Assembly: GCF_900240945.1 (NCBI RefSeq)
Contig: NZ_OESG01000013.1
Span: forward strand, 620,001 to 684,000
DNA: 64,000 nucleotides
Source: Mycobacterium sp. 3519A
Lineage (GTDB): Bacteria; Actinomycetota; Actinomycetes; Mycobacteriales; Mycobacteriaceae
Direction: 5' to 3'
Each line of letters opens with the position of its first letter. Within the stretch, counting starts at the first letter, position 1. Both the position numbers and the translations under genes were made by a program. The notes under the pieces were generated by a model. The model saw nothing but the letters and a program-made list of their open reading frames with translations, did not search any database and was not told the origin of the DNA. Shown here piece by piece: positions 49,307 through 58,119 of the stretch.

Positions 49307-49585
49307 TTCCTCGACCCCTATTCGACTGGTACACGGTGTTACTTAGGCCATGTAACGACCCGGCGCCGACTGTACGCTTCGATTCTGGATGCAAGCTTGT
49401 TCGAGCTTGCCCGCAAACGGATGCGGGGCGGGGGAACCTCAACTGTTAGTCTCGTAGACTGTTTGACGCGTGACTTCGCAGGCTGCGCGCCTGTCGACCG
49501 TCCGCGCAGGACTTAAACCAAGACGCTGGTCAGACCAGCCCCATTCGCACGCCGGGATCTACAGGTCGGCTGCGCAGGAGGAAGA
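49307..49585 (+). promoter_or_regulatory. Divergent intergenic region before secY
   Basis: This gene-free stretch holds AGTCT-CGT-AGACT (49448-49460), a perfect 13-base inverted repeat, and TAGACT (49455-49460) as a possible -10. GGAAC at 49433-49437 hints at an extracytoplasmic-sigma -35, but no convincing partner element is at the usual distance. GGAGGAAGA at 49576-49584 is the secY ribosome site. Nothing else is recognised. Confidence 0.4.
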
Positions 49586-50923
49586 GTGCTCTCGGCTTTC
49601 ATCTCTTCGCTCAGGACAGTAGACCTGAGGCGAAAGATCCTGTTCACGCTGGCCATCGTGATTCTGTATCGGGTCGGCGCCTCGATCCCATCGCCAGGCG
49701 TCAACTTCCCGAACGTGCAGAAATGCGTCGCGCAGGTCAGCGGCGGTGACTCCGCGCAGATCTACTCGTTGATCAACCTGTTCTCCGGCGGTGCGCTGCT
49801 GCACCTGACCGTGTTCGCGGTCGGCGTAATGCCCTACATCACCGCGAGCATCATCGTGCAGCTGCTGACGGTGGTGATCCCGCGTTTCGAGCAGCTCCGC
49901 AAGGAGGGCCAGTCTGGCCAGGCGAAGATGACGCAGTACACGCGTTATCTGTCGATCGCCCTGGCGATCCTGCAGGCCACCAGCATCGTCGCGCTGGCCG
50001 CCAACGGCGGCCTGCTGCAGGGCTGCACGCTGGACATCATCCAGGGCCAGAGCGAGGGCCTGAACATCTTCACGCTCGTCGTCATCGTGCTGGTGATGAC
50101 CGCAGGCGCAGCGCTGGTGATGTGGATGGGCGAGCTGGTCACCGAGCGCGGTATCGGCAACGGCATGTCGCTGCTGATCTTCGCAGGCATCGCCGCCCGC
50201 ATCCCGGTCGAGGGCAAGACCATCCTCGACAGCCGCGGCGGCCTGGTCTTCACCGCGGTGTGCGCGGCCGCGCTGGCGATCATCATCGGCGTGGTGTTCG
50301 TCGAGCAGGGCCAGCGGCGCATTCCCGTGCAGTACGCCAAGCGCATGGTCGGCAGGCGGATGTACGGCGGCACGTCGACGTATCTGCCGCTGAAGGTCAA
50401 CCAGGCCGGCGTCATCCCGGTGATCTTCGCGTCGTCGCTGATCTACATCCCGCACCTGATCACCCAGCTGGTCACCAGCGGAAACCCGAACGCAAGCAAC
50501 GGCTGGTGGCCGCGGTTCGTCGCCAACTACCTGACCAACCCCGCCGACCCGGTGTACATCGCCATCTACTTCGGCTTGATCATCTTCTTCACGTACTTCT
50601 ACGTGTCGATCACGTTCAACCCCGACGAACGCGCCGACGAGATGAAGAAGTTCGGTGGCTTCATTCCCGGTATCCGGCCGGGTAAGCCCACCGCCGACTA
50701 CCTGCGTTACGTATTGAGCCGCATCACGCTGCCCGGCTCGATCTACCTGGGTGTGATCGCCGTGCTGCCGAACCTGTTCCTGGAGATGGGCAACAGCGGC
50801 GGCGTCCAGAACATCCCGTTCGGCGGAACCGCGGTTCTGATCATGATCGGGGTCGGGTTGGATACGGTCAAGCAGATCGAGAGCCAGCTGATGCAACGCA
50901 ACTACGAAGGGTTCCTGAAGTGA
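49586..50923 (+). CDS. secY: Protein translocase subunit SecY
   Basis: 445 aa, ten membrane helices. [26 protein letters not shown] at the start, the conserved [14 protein letters not shown] and the cytoplasmic loop [25 protein letters not shown] identify SecY. It forms the SecYEG channel for export and membrane insertion. The start is GTG 49586. The stop overlaps the adk GTG (GTGA). Confidence 0.98.
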   Translation: MLSAFISSLRTVDLRRKILFTLAIVILYRVGASIPSPGVNFPNVQKCVAQVSGGDSAQIYSLINLFSGGALLHLTVFAVGVMPYITASIIVQLLTVVIPRFEQLRKEGQSGQAKMTQYTRYLSIALAILQATSIVALAANGGLLQGCTLDIIQGQSEGLNIFTLVVIVLVMTAGAALVMWMGELVTERGIGNGMSLLIFAGIAARIPVEGKTILDSRGGLVFTAVCAAALAIIIGVVFVEQGQRRIPVQYAKRMVGRRMYGGTSTYLPLKVNQAGVIPVIFASSLIYIPHLITQLVTSGNPNASNGWWPRFVANYLTNPADPVYIAIYFGLIIFFTYFYVSITFNPDERADEMKKFGGFIPGIRPGKPTADYLRYVLSRITLPGSIYLGVIAVLPNLFLEMGNSGGVQNIPFGGTAVLIMIGVGLDTVKQIESQLMQRNYEGFLK

Positions 50924-51468
50924 GACTCGTTCTACTCGGACCGCCCGGTGCGGGCAAAGGCACGCAGGCCGCGAAGCTGTCCGAGAAGCTCGGCATCCCG
51001 CAGATCTCCACAGGCGACCTCTTCCGCAAGAACATCAGCGAGGGCACCCCGCTCGGCGTCGAGGCCAAGCGCTACCTCGACGCGGGGGATCTGGTGCCAG
51101 CCGAGTTGACCAACAAGCTGGTCGAAGACCGCATCGAGCAGCCCGACGCCGCCGACGGCTTCATCCTCGACGGCTATCCGCGGTCGGTGGAGCAGGCCAA
51201 GGCGCTCGACGAGATGCTGAAGAACCACAACACCAAGCTCGACGCGGTGCTGGAGTTCGCCGTCTCCGAGGAGGAACTACTCGCGCGGTTGAAGGCGCGC
51301 GGCCGCGCCGATGACACCGAAGAGGTCATCCACAACCGGATGCAGGTGTACCGGGACGAGACCGAGCCGCTGTTGGAGTACTACAGCCACAACAACCTGC
51401 AGACGGTCGACGCCGTTGGCTCGCTCGACGAGGTGTTCGCCCGGGCGCTTAGGGCGCTCGGTCGGTGA
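50920..51468 (+). CDS. adk: Adenylate kinase
   Basis: 182 aa, the short-lid form usual in mycobacteria. The P loop [20 protein letters not shown], the NMP-binding region [17 protein letters not shown] and [20 protein letters not shown] are clear. It interconverts ATP + AMP and 2 ADP. It is coupled to secY; map follows after 32 bases. Confidence 0.98.
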   Translation: MRLVLLGPPGAGKGTQAAKLSEKLGIPQISTGDLFRKNISEGTPLGVEAKRYLDAGDLVPAELTNKLVEDRIEQPDAADGFILDGYPRSVEQAKALDEMLKNHNTKLDAVLEFAVSEEELLARLKARGRADDTEEVIHNRMQVYRDETEPLLEYYSHNNLQTVDAVGSLDEVFARALRALGR

Positions 51469-51500
51469 ACCGACCGTCAAGCCGGAGCAAGTAGCACTCG

Positions 51501-52298
51501 ATGATCGGCCTTCCCGGGCTGCGCAACCGAAAGGTCGTCGCGCAGCGCACCGCCGGTGAACTGGACGCGATGGCCGCGGCCGGTTCGCTCGTCGCCTCCG
51601 CCCTGCTCGCTGTTCGGCAGGCGGCTGCGCCAGGGGTGTCGACGCTCGCGCTCGACGAGATCGCCGAATCCGTGATCCGCGACGGCGGAGGCATTCCGTC
51701 GTTCCTCGGCTACCACGGCTTCCCTGCCAGCATCTGCGCATCGGTGAATGACCGTGTGGTGCATGGCATTCCATCGGCCGGCGAGATCCTCGCCGCAGGC
51801 GACCTCGTCTCGATCGACTGCGGCGCGATCCTCGACGGCTGGCACGGCGACTCCGCCGTGACGTTCGGCATCGGTGCGCTGATCCCCGCCGACGAGATGT
51901 TGTCCGAGGCGACTCGAGAATCCATGGAAGCCGGGATCGCCGCGATGGTGCCCGGTAACCGGTTGACCGACGTCTCGCACGCGATCGAGGCAGGCACCCG
52001 CGCCGTAGAGCGCCGCTACGACCGCAAGTTCGGCATCGTCGCCGGTTACGGCGGGCACGGCATCGGCCGCCAGATGCACATGGATCCGTTCCTGCCCAAC
52101 GAGGGCGCGCCCGGCCGCGGGCCATACCTCGCGGTGGGCTCGGTGCTGGCCATCGAGCCGATGTTGACGCTGGGCACCACGAAGACCGTTGTGCTGGAGG
52201 ACGAATGGACCGTCGTCACCGCCGACGGCTCGCGCGCCGCCCACTGGGAGCATACTGTCGCCGTGACCGACGACGGCCCGCGAATCCTCACTCTGTGA
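51501..52298 (+). CDS. map: Methionine aminopeptidase, type I
   Basis: 265 aa. Metal ligands are in [20 protein letters not shown] (two Asp), [19 protein letters not shown] (His), [10 protein letters not shown] (Glu) and [17 protein letters not shown] (Glu). It removes initiator Met. This is the form without the long SH3-type N-terminal extension of the second mycobacterial Map. It ends the secY-adk-map operon; infA does not follow, and sigL begins instead. Confidence 0.96.
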   Translation: MIGLPGLRNRKVVAQRTAGELDAMAAAGSLVASALLAVRQAAAPGVSTLALDEIAESVIRDGGGIPSFLGYHGFPASICASVNDRVVHGIPSAGEILAAGDLVSIDCGAILDGWHGDSAVTFGIGALIPADEMLSEATRESMEAGIAAMVPGNRLTDVSHAIEAGTRAVERRYDRKFGIVAGYGGHGIGRQMHMDPFLPNEGAPGRGPYLAVGSVLAIEPMLTLGTTKTVVLEDEWTVVTADGSRAAHWEHTVAVTDDGPRILTL

Positions 52299-52338
52299 GT
52301 TTCCTGCGCCAGGGCGGTTATTTAGCCCGGCGCAGCAA

Positions 52339-52366
52339 TGAACCCGATCGCCCCCACCGTCGTATC
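52339..52366 (+). promoter_or_regulatory. SigL-type autoregulatory promoter of sigL-rslA
   Basis: TGAACC (52339-52344), a 16-base spacer and CGTATC (52361-52366) match the SigL consensus TGAACC-N16-18-CGTgtc reported for M. tuberculosis. It stands directly upstream of the sigL ribosome site GGAGG (52373-52377). Confidence 0.72.
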
Positions 52367-52383
52367 TAATACGGAGGTTGGTA

Positions 52384-52899
52384 GTGGACGATCCAGAAGC
52401 CGCCATGATGCGGGTGCTGTATGACGAGCACGCCGCAGCTTTGTGGCGCTATGCCCTGCGGCTTACTGGCGATCAAGCGCGCGCTGAAGACGTGGTCCAG
52501 GAGACGTTGCTTCGAGCGTGGCGTCACCCCGAGGTGACCGACGAGGTGGAGCGGTCCGCCAGGGCGTGGCTGTTCACCGTCGCGCGCAACCTCATCATCG
52601 ACGAGCGCCGCAGCGCGCGATACCGCAACGAGGCGGGCACGCCAGACCTCGAGCAGGTCGCCGACCGCGCGGGACCCGACGAAGTGGACTCGGCCCTGGA
52701 CCGCCTGCTGCTGGGCACCGCCTTGAGCCAGTTGTCCGAGGAGCACCGCGCGGTGATCCGCCGGTCTTACTACCAGGGTTGGACAACCGCACAGATCGCG
52801 AAGGATCTGTCGATCGCGGAAGGCACGGTGAAATCCCGGCTGCACTACGCGGTTCGGGCGTTGCGGTTGAATCTGCAAGAGATGGGGGTGACACGATGA
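52384..52899 (+). CDS. sigL: ECF RNA polymerase sigma factor SigL
   Basis: 171 aa. Region 2 is LYDEHAAALWRYALRLTGDQARAEDVVQETLLRAWRH, with AWLFTVARNLIIDERRSARYR; region 4 is LSEEHRAVIRRSYYQGWTTAQIAKDLSIAEGTVKSRLHYAVRALR. GTG 52384 is seven bases after GGAGG; the in-frame TTG 52378 is too close. It is coupled to rslA by ATGA. SigL is held inactive by RslA and in M. tuberculosis controls itself, polyketide and envelope-related genes. Placement after map matches that genome. Confidence 0.93.
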   Translation: MDDPEAAMMRVLYDEHAAALWRYALRLTGDQARAEDVVQETLLRAWRHPEVTDEVERSARAWLFTVARNLIIDERRSARYRNEAGTPDLEQVADRAGPDEVDSALDRLLLGTALSQLSEEHRAVIRRSYYQGWTTAQIAKDLSIAEGTVKSRLHYAVRALRLNLQEMGVTR

Positions 52900-53636
52900 C
52901 ACAATTCGGTTTTCCCCTAGGCGGTGATCTGTTGGACGGCGATCGTTACGTGACCTGGGACGCGGCCTATGTCCTCGGTTCACTGACGAGCAATGAGCGT
53001 CGCGAATACGAGGCCCACCTGGAAACCTGTGAGCGGTGCCGGTCGGCGGTGGCCGAGATCAGCGGCGTACCCGCCCTGCTGGCGATGCTCGACCTCGAGG
53101 ACGTGCGCGCGTTGGACGAGGACGCGCCGGAAACTCCGCCGCTGCGGCCGCAAGTGCTCGACTCGATCCTGGACAAGGTGCGGTGGCGCCGCAGGCGGTC
53201 GCGGTGGCTGATGTCGGCCGCGGTCGGGGTGGCCGCCGCGCTGCTGGCGGTCGGCGCGGTGATCGCCGTCCGTCCGGAGATCGTGGGTCTGGAGAACAGC
53301 CCGCCGCAACAAACCACCCAGGCGTTGGAGATGGCGAAGGTGTCGGAGACTCCGATCAACGCCTCGATCACCTTGACCGGCTACGGGTGGGGCACGCGCA
53401 TCGACATGGCCTGCTCCTACGGCGAGTGGGGCCAGAGCGGCAGCATCCCTCCGCAGAATCTCGGCATGGTCGTGGTGGGCCGCGACGGCAGCCACACACA
53501 GGTGGCGACATGGCTCGGTATCTCGGGGGCGACCGCGCTGCCGAGTGCGACCACACCGATGCAGAAGGGCGATATTGCTGCGGTGCAATTGGTTTCGCCC
53601 GATAACGGAAAGGTCCTTCTCGAAACGCAGCTGTGA
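52896..53636 (+). CDS. rslA: Zinc-containing anti-sigma factor RslA
   Basis: 246 aa. The N-terminal ZAS domain contains HLETCERC (His41, Cys45, Cys48), the HxxxCxxC zinc motif that releases the sigma factor on oxidation. One membrane helix (WLMSAAVGVAAALLAVGAVIAV) divides the cytoplasmic domain from an extracytoplasmic RskA-like domain (SITLTGYGWGTRIDM to VLLETQL). Translation is coupled to sigL. Confidence 0.92.
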   Translation: MTQFGFPLGGDLLDGDRYVTWDAAYVLGSLTSNERREYEAHLETCERCRSAVAEISGVPALLAMLDLEDVRALDEDAPETPPLRPQVLDSILDKVRWRRRRSRWLMSAAVGVAAALLAVGAVIAVRPEIVGLENSPPQQTTQALEMAKVSETPINASITLTGYGWGTRIDMACSYGEWGQSGSIPPQNLGMVVVGRDGSHTQVATWLGISGATALPSATTPMQKGDIAAVQLVSPDNGKVLLETQL

Positions 53637-53650
53637 GTCCGACCGTCGAG

Positions 53651-53678
53651 TGAACCCAACTCCATCGTGAGTCGTGTC
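53651..53678 (+). promoter_or_regulatory. SigL-consensus promoter of the ThDP/KAS cluster
   Basis: TGAACC (53651-53656), exactly 16 bases, CGTGTC (53673-53678): identical to the SigL consensus and to the -35 and spacing of the sigL promoter itself. It lies 31 bases before ATG 53710 and just after the rslA stop. Confidence 0.75.
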
Positions 53679-53709
53679 ACTAACAGGTCGGGGGAGAAGC
53701 GAGTGAGAG

Positions 53710-55365
53710 ATGGTCAGCAGGCATCGCGTCGTCGATCACATCGTCGCGCATCTGGCGGCGAGCGGGGTCGACTACATCTTCGGTGTCGACGGCGCGAACA
53801 TCGAAGATGTCTATGACGCCGCGTTCGTGCGTGACGACATCACCGCCGTCCTGGCCAAGCACGAATTCTCCGCTGCCACAATGGCTGACGGGTACAGCCG
53901 CAGCGGCGCAGGCCTCGGCGTGGTGGCCGCGACGTCGGGCGGCGGCTGCCTGAACACGCTGCCCGGGCTCGGCGAAGCGTTCGCGAGCCGGGTTCCGGTG
54001 CTGGCGCTGATCGGCCAGCCGCCGACCACCCTCGACGGCTGCGGCTCCTTTCAAGACACCAGCGGCCGCAACGGTGCGCTGGACGCACAGGCACTGTTCT
54101 CCGCGCTGTCCGTGTACTGCCGACGCGTCACCCGGCCGGAGGACATCGTCACCGCACTGCCGGATGCCGTCGCCGCCGCGCGTACCGGAGGACCCGCAGT
54201 CCTGCTGTTGCCCAAAGACATTCAGCAGGCAGACGTGAGTGCCAACGGGGCACGGGCCGTGCCGGCAGCGAGAATCCCCGGCGATCCGGCAGCGCTCGCA
54301 TCCGCGCTGCGGCGTGCCGACGGGCCCGTCACGATCATCGCGGGCGAACAGGTGGCTCGCGACGACGCGCGCGCGGAACTCCAAGCGCTACGGGCGATCT
54401 TGCGCGCCGACGTCGCCACGGTGCCCGACGCCAAGGACGTCGCAGACTCAGCGTCGGTCACCGGGGTGATGGGTCATCCAGGTGTCGCCGATGCCATTGG
54501 CCGCAGCGCGGTGTGCCTCCTGGTGGGCACGCGGATGGGCGTGACCGCCCGCGCGGGGCTGGATCAGGTGCTGGCGTCGGTTCCGGTGTGGTCCATCGGG
54601 TCGGCAGCACCCTATGTGCCGTGCACGCACACCCACACCGACGATCTGCGTGCCACGCTGACCCTGCTGACGGCGGCGCTGTCGGGGAGGCCGGGTGTGC
54701 AGGCGCCAGGTCGAACGCCGCGGGGTCAGTTGCGGCCGCCACCGCTCAGTGGCCCCGGAGTCAGGTACCGCGACGCGATGACGACGTTGGACGCGGCACT
54801 GCCCGACGGCACCGACATCGTGGTCGATGCGGGGAACATCGGTGCGTCGGCCATCCACTACCTGCCTGCCCGACGCGACGGGCGGTTCATCGTCGCACTC
54901 GGTATGGGCGGCATGGGCTACAGCTTCGGCGCCGGCGTCGGCATGGCCTTCGGGCGCCGCCGTCGAACGATCGTGATCGCGGGCGACGGATCCTTCCTGA
55001 TGCACGGCATGGAGATCCACACCGCGATGCAATATCGGCTTCCGGTGACGTTCCTGATCTTCGACAACCATGCGCACGCGATGTGCGTGACTCGCGAGCA
55101 GATCTTCTACGGCGATCGGTACAGCTACAACCGTTTCGGGCCAAGCCGGTTCGGCGCCGGCCTCGCCGCGATGTTCCCCGGACTGCACGCGGTCGACGTC
55201 GACGACATCGACGCGCTGGGCGATGCACTCCACATTGCACTCGACCCCGACGGCCCCTCGGTGGTCAGCATCAAATCCCCCGCCGACAAAATCCCGCCGT
55301 TCGCAGCCTTTCTCAGCCCGCCCGCCCCGAAGGAGAACCGTTCCCATGTCACTGCCCGCACTTGA
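53710..55365 (+). CDS. Thiamine diphosphate-dependent enzyme (acetolactate synthase/decarboxylase superfamily)
   Basis: 551 aa. All three ThDP domains are visible. The N-terminal PYR domain has the cofactor-activating Glu in AKHEFSAATMADGYSR. The PP domain has GMGGMGYSFGAGVGMAFG and the Mg/ThDP motif IAGDGSFLMHGMEIHTAM, with FDNHAHAM as the Asn end. The family decarboxylates 2-keto acids and may ligate the resulting acyl anion. Substrate unknown. The start follows GGGGGAGAAG. It is first in a four-gene cluster and overlaps the SRPBCC gene by 20 bases. Confidence 0.87.
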   Translation: MVSRHRVVDHIVAHLAASGVDYIFGVDGANIEDVYDAAFVRDDITAVLAKHEFSAATMADGYSRSGAGLGVVAATSGGGCLNTLPGLGEAFASRVPVLALIGQPPTTLDGCGSFQDTSGRNGALDAQALFSALSVYCRRVTRPEDIVTALPDAVAAARTGGPAVLLLPKDIQQADVSANGARAVPAARIPGDPAALASALRRADGPVTIIAGEQVARDDARAELQALRAILRADVATVPDAKDVADSASVTGVMGHPGVADAIGRSAVCLLVGTRMGVTARAGLDQVLASVPVWSIGSAAPYVPCTHTHTDDLRATLTLLTAALSGRPGVQAPGRTPRGQLRPPPLSGPGVRYRDAMTTLDAALPDGTDIVVDAGNIGASAIHYLPARRDGRFIVALGMGGMGYSFGAGVGMAFGRRRRTIVIAGDGSFLMHGMEIHTAMQYRLPVTFLIFDNHAHAMCVTREQIFYGDRYSYNRFGPSRFGAGLAAMFPGLHAVDVDDIDALGDALHIALDPDGPSVVSIKSPADKIPPFAAFLSPPAPKENRSHVTART

Positions 55366-56011
55366 CGACATCACCGCCCACCGGGGCACCGCCGATCCGA
55401 TCGACGATGTGGTCCGCATCGAGACCGCGCCCCGCGAGAAGGCGACCCCGATCATCATGGAGATGATGCGGTCGGTCTACCCGCACGACCAGGTGTTCGG
55501 TGAGTTCTGCACCGTCAACACCTACATCGACTGCCCACCGGACGAACTGTTCGACTACATGTCCGACACCCGCTGCCTCGAGGAGTGGACATACAGCCTG
55601 CGCGGCTTCACCACGACCGAGGAGCCCGGCCTGTGGCTGGCGTATGACCGGCTGGGTTCGGAGACAAGGATTTTCACCCGTACCGTGACGAACAGGGCCG
55701 CGGGGACGGTCGACTACCACTGCGCATGGGATCAGGGCAAGCACCTGTGGATGATCTATCTGATGCGCATCGTGGACGCGCAGACCGTCCTCGACAAGCC
55801 GGGTTCGGTGGTGTTGTGGACGAACTGTCACCACCCGTTCTACGACCGCAACCCGTATCCGGAGGCCGCGCCGCCGGAGCGGCCGGTGTGGGTCGGCGAC
55901 TTCTGGGACATGTTCGGCGCCGGCCATCTGCTCGAACTGAAGAACCTCAAGGCGATCGCCGAATACCGGCACCACAACGGCCTGCCCGTCACACCGGCCT
56001 GGATGAGATGA
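55346..56011 (+). CDS. SRPBCC (START/Bet v1-like) domain protein
   Basis: 221 aa. VNTYIDCPPDELFDYMSDTRCLEEWTYSLRGF is the characteristic N-terminal segment of the SRPBCC hydrophobic-cavity fold, seen in polyketide aromatase/cyclases and lipid carriers. The His/Trp-rich middle (CHHPFYDRNPYPEA) is unusual. ATG 55346 has AAGGAGAAC upstream. A cyclase or substrate-holding role in the cluster is inference. Confidence 0.72.
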   Translation: MSLPALDDITAHRGTADPIDDVVRIETAPREKATPIIMEMMRSVYPHDQVFGEFCTVNTYIDCPPDELFDYMSDTRCLEEWTYSLRGFTTTEEPGLWLAYDRLGSETRIFTRTVTNRAAGTVDYHCAWDQGKHLWMIYLMRIVDAQTVLDKPGSVVLWTNCHHPFYDRNPYPEAAPPERPVWVGDFWDMFGAGHLLELKNLKAIAEYRHHNGLPVTPAWMR

Positions 56012-56018
56012 GAATGCG

Positions 56019-57026
56019 ATGACCGTCAGCCTGATGGACGTTTCGACGTATCTACCCGGTGAGCCGCTCGGCGCCGACTATTACGCCCAGTTCGCCGACT
56101 CCGACGATCTGCGTGACAACCTGATGTTCCGCGCCCCGAAGTTCCGCCATCACGTGGCCGAGGACGAGACGGCCATCGACATGGTGGAGCGCGCCGCCGC
56201 GGGCCTGATCGAGCGCCACGGTCACGACGTCATCGCGAACGTCGACGTGCTGATCACGCACACCCAGGTGCCCGATATGCCGTTCTACGGTGGCGGCGGG
56301 GGGATGGCGCATCGCCTTGGCATGAAACCGAATTGGGTGCTGGACATCCACAACGGCGGATGCGCGGCGTTCGTGCTGGGATTGCAGATGGCCCGCCAGT
56401 TGCTGTCGTCGGGCGCCGGGCGGACCGCGCTGATCGCGATCGCGCAGAACGCCGCGGGCCAGGTGTTCGACCAGCCGACGGTGCGGCGCAAGGCCCAGGC
56501 CTCGGTGCCCGGTGACGGCGCCGCCGTCGGACTGGTGACACTGTCGGAGGTGTCCCCGATCCTCGACGTCGAGTGCCGCACCTACGGTGAATTCGCAGGC
56601 GACATGACGATCGAGATGGACCCGCCGCGCAAGTGGTGGCAGCCGGGACCGGGCGAGGGCTACATCGGCTTCACCGAGAGCAAGATCACCAAGGTGCTGG
56701 CCAGGGGCAACCGTCAGGTGCCGGAGGTCGCGTACGCGGTGTGCGACCGAATCGGCATGCAGCCCAAGGACCTTGACGTGCTCGTCACCAATCAGCCCAA
56801 CCGGGTCTTCCTGCGGAACTGGCGCGAGGCGCTCGAACTGCCCAAGGAGCGCCACGTCGACACGTTCGACCAGTGCGGGAATCTGTTCGGCGCAGGCATC
56901 CCGATCAACCTCGATCGGGCCATCACGGACGGCACGCTGAAGGCGGGTGACGTCGTGATGATGGCGGCGTTCGCGCACGCAGGCGACTTCGCGGGCGCCG
57001 CCGCGGTCAAGTGGGGCGGCCGCTGA
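56019..57026 (+). CDS. Beta-ketoacyl-ACP synthase III-like protein with altered catalytic His
   Basis: 335 aa thiolase-fold protein. The nucleophile is in LDIHNGGCAAFVLGLQMA, aligned with the KAS III active Cys, and the Asn in FDQCGNLFGAGIPINL. At the expected HQAN position it reads VLVTNQPNRVFL, so the usual His appears to be Asn. KAS III enzymes condense acyl-CoA with malonyl units or form esters and amides in secondary metabolism; loss of His would impair decarboxylation but allow other acyl transfers. It is 7 bases after the SRPBCC gene, and its stop overlaps the aminotransferase ATG. Confidence 0.82.
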   Translation: MTVSLMDVSTYLPGEPLGADYYAQFADSDDLRDNLMFRAPKFRHHVAEDETAIDMVERAAAGLIERHGHDVIANVDVLITHTQVPDMPFYGGGGGMAHRLGMKPNWVLDIHNGGCAAFVLGLQMARQLLSSGAGRTALIAIAQNAAGQVFDQPTVRRKAQASVPGDGAAVGLVTLSEVSPILDVECRTYGEFAGDMTIEMDPPRKWWQPGPGEGYIGFTESKITKVLARGNRQVPEVAYAVCDRIGMQPKDLDVLVTNQPNRVFLRNWREALELPKERHVDTFDQCGNLFGAGIPINLDRAITDGTLKAGDVVMMAAFAHAGDFAGAAAVKWGGR

Positions 57027-58066
57027 TGGCCACGCTCAAGCGCGAGGCGGCTGAAGCGGTCGGTGCGCTGCCCACCGCGCTGGACCCACTGGCGTTGTCG
57101 CTCAACGAGAATCCGTTTCCGCCATTGCCAACGGTGCGCTCGGCGCTGATCGCGTCGATCGACGCGGCCAACCGGTATCCGGAGTTCCTGCCCGAGAAGT
57201 TGCGGTCCCTGATCGCGGGGCGGGTCGGCGTGCGCGATGAGCAGGTGGTGATCGGCGCGGGAGCCACCGGGGTGATCCTGCAAGTGCTGCAGGCGGTCAC
57301 CAGTCCCGGCGAGAAGATCGTGATGCCGTCGCCGACGTTCGACGGCTACCCGATCTTCGCGAAGATGGCGCGGTTGGATGCGGTGACCGTGCCGCTGGAT
57401 GCCCATGGCCATCACGACCTCGACGCGATGGCCGACGCCGCCGCCGAGGCCCGGGTCGTGGTGGTCTGCCGACCGCACAATCCGACCGGGACCTTCGAGC
57501 CTGCCGCGGACGTCGAGCGGTTCCTGCGCCGAGTCCCTGCCGACACGGTCGTGCTGCTCGACGAGGCCTACGTGGAGTTCCTGTCGCCGGAGCACCGGAT
57601 CGACGCGCCCGCGTTGGTGGACCGGTACCCGAATGTCGTGGTGCTGCGTACGTTTTCGAAGGCTTACGGACTGGCCGGGCTACGCGTCGGCTACGGCTTC
57701 TGCGCGGCGGACCTGGCCCGCCGGTTGTGGGCGATGCAGGCCCCGTTCGGCATCGGAAACGCCAGCCTGGTCGCGGTGGCAGCCTCCTACGACGCGGAAA
57801 ACCAGCTACGGCAACGTATCCGGGTGATCGCATCGGAACGGCGACACCTGCGGATGCGGCTGAGGTCGATGGGCGTGTACAGCGCCGACGCGCACGCGAA
57901 CTTCGTCTACCTGCCGAAGTGGCGCCGGCCCTGGCGGGAGGTGTTCGAGGGGACTGGCTTACAGGTACGTCATTACGCCGACGGCGGCGTGCGGATCACC
58001 GTCGGCAACCGACAGTCCACCCGTGCGGTGCTGGCTGCGGTGGCGTCCTTGGCTGCCACCGGCTGA
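57026..58066 (+). CDS. HisC-like class I/II aminotransferase
   Basis: 346 aa, PLP fold type I, similar in length and motifs to histidinol-phosphate aminotransferase. SLNENPFPPLPTVRSAL, VIGAGATGVILQVLQAV, RPHNPTGT, DEAYVEFL and the PLP lysine in LRTFSKAYGLAGLRVGYG are present. The rest of the his operon is absent, so it is probably a pathway-specific transaminase (amino donor to a keto intermediate, or the reverse to feed the ThDP enzyme). ATG 57026 overlaps the preceding stop. Confidence 0.87.
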   Translation: MATLKREAAEAVGALPTALDPLALSLNENPFPPLPTVRSALIASIDAANRYPEFLPEKLRSLIAGRVGVRDEQVVIGAGATGVILQVLQAVTSPGEKIVMPSPTFDGYPIFAKMARLDAVTVPLDAHGHHDLDAMADAAAEARVVVVCRPHNPTGTFEPAADVERFLRRVPADTVVLLDEAYVEFLSPEHRIDAPALVDRYPNVVVLRTFSKAYGLAGLRVGYGFCAADLARRLWAMQAPFGIGNASLVAVAASYDAENQLRQRIRVIASERRHLRMRLRSMGVYSADAHANFVYLPKWRRPWREVFEGTGLQVRHYADGGVRITVGNRQSTRAVLAAVASLAATG

Positions 58067-58119
58067 CGCACTCGGTGCCAATTGCCGACCGAGGTCCCCT
58101 GCGTGCGGTAAGAAAGGGC

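Noticed and set aside
49433..49455. Possible SigE/SigH or SigL-type promoter before secY (GGAAC ... CGT)
   Set aside because: The spacing is 14-15 bases, shorter than needed, and the -10 part is weak.
49559..50896. A 445-codon minus-strand frame across secY
   Set aside because: It exactly mirrors secY, is rich in His/Asp/Gln as expected for the antisense of a membrane protein, and has no motif.
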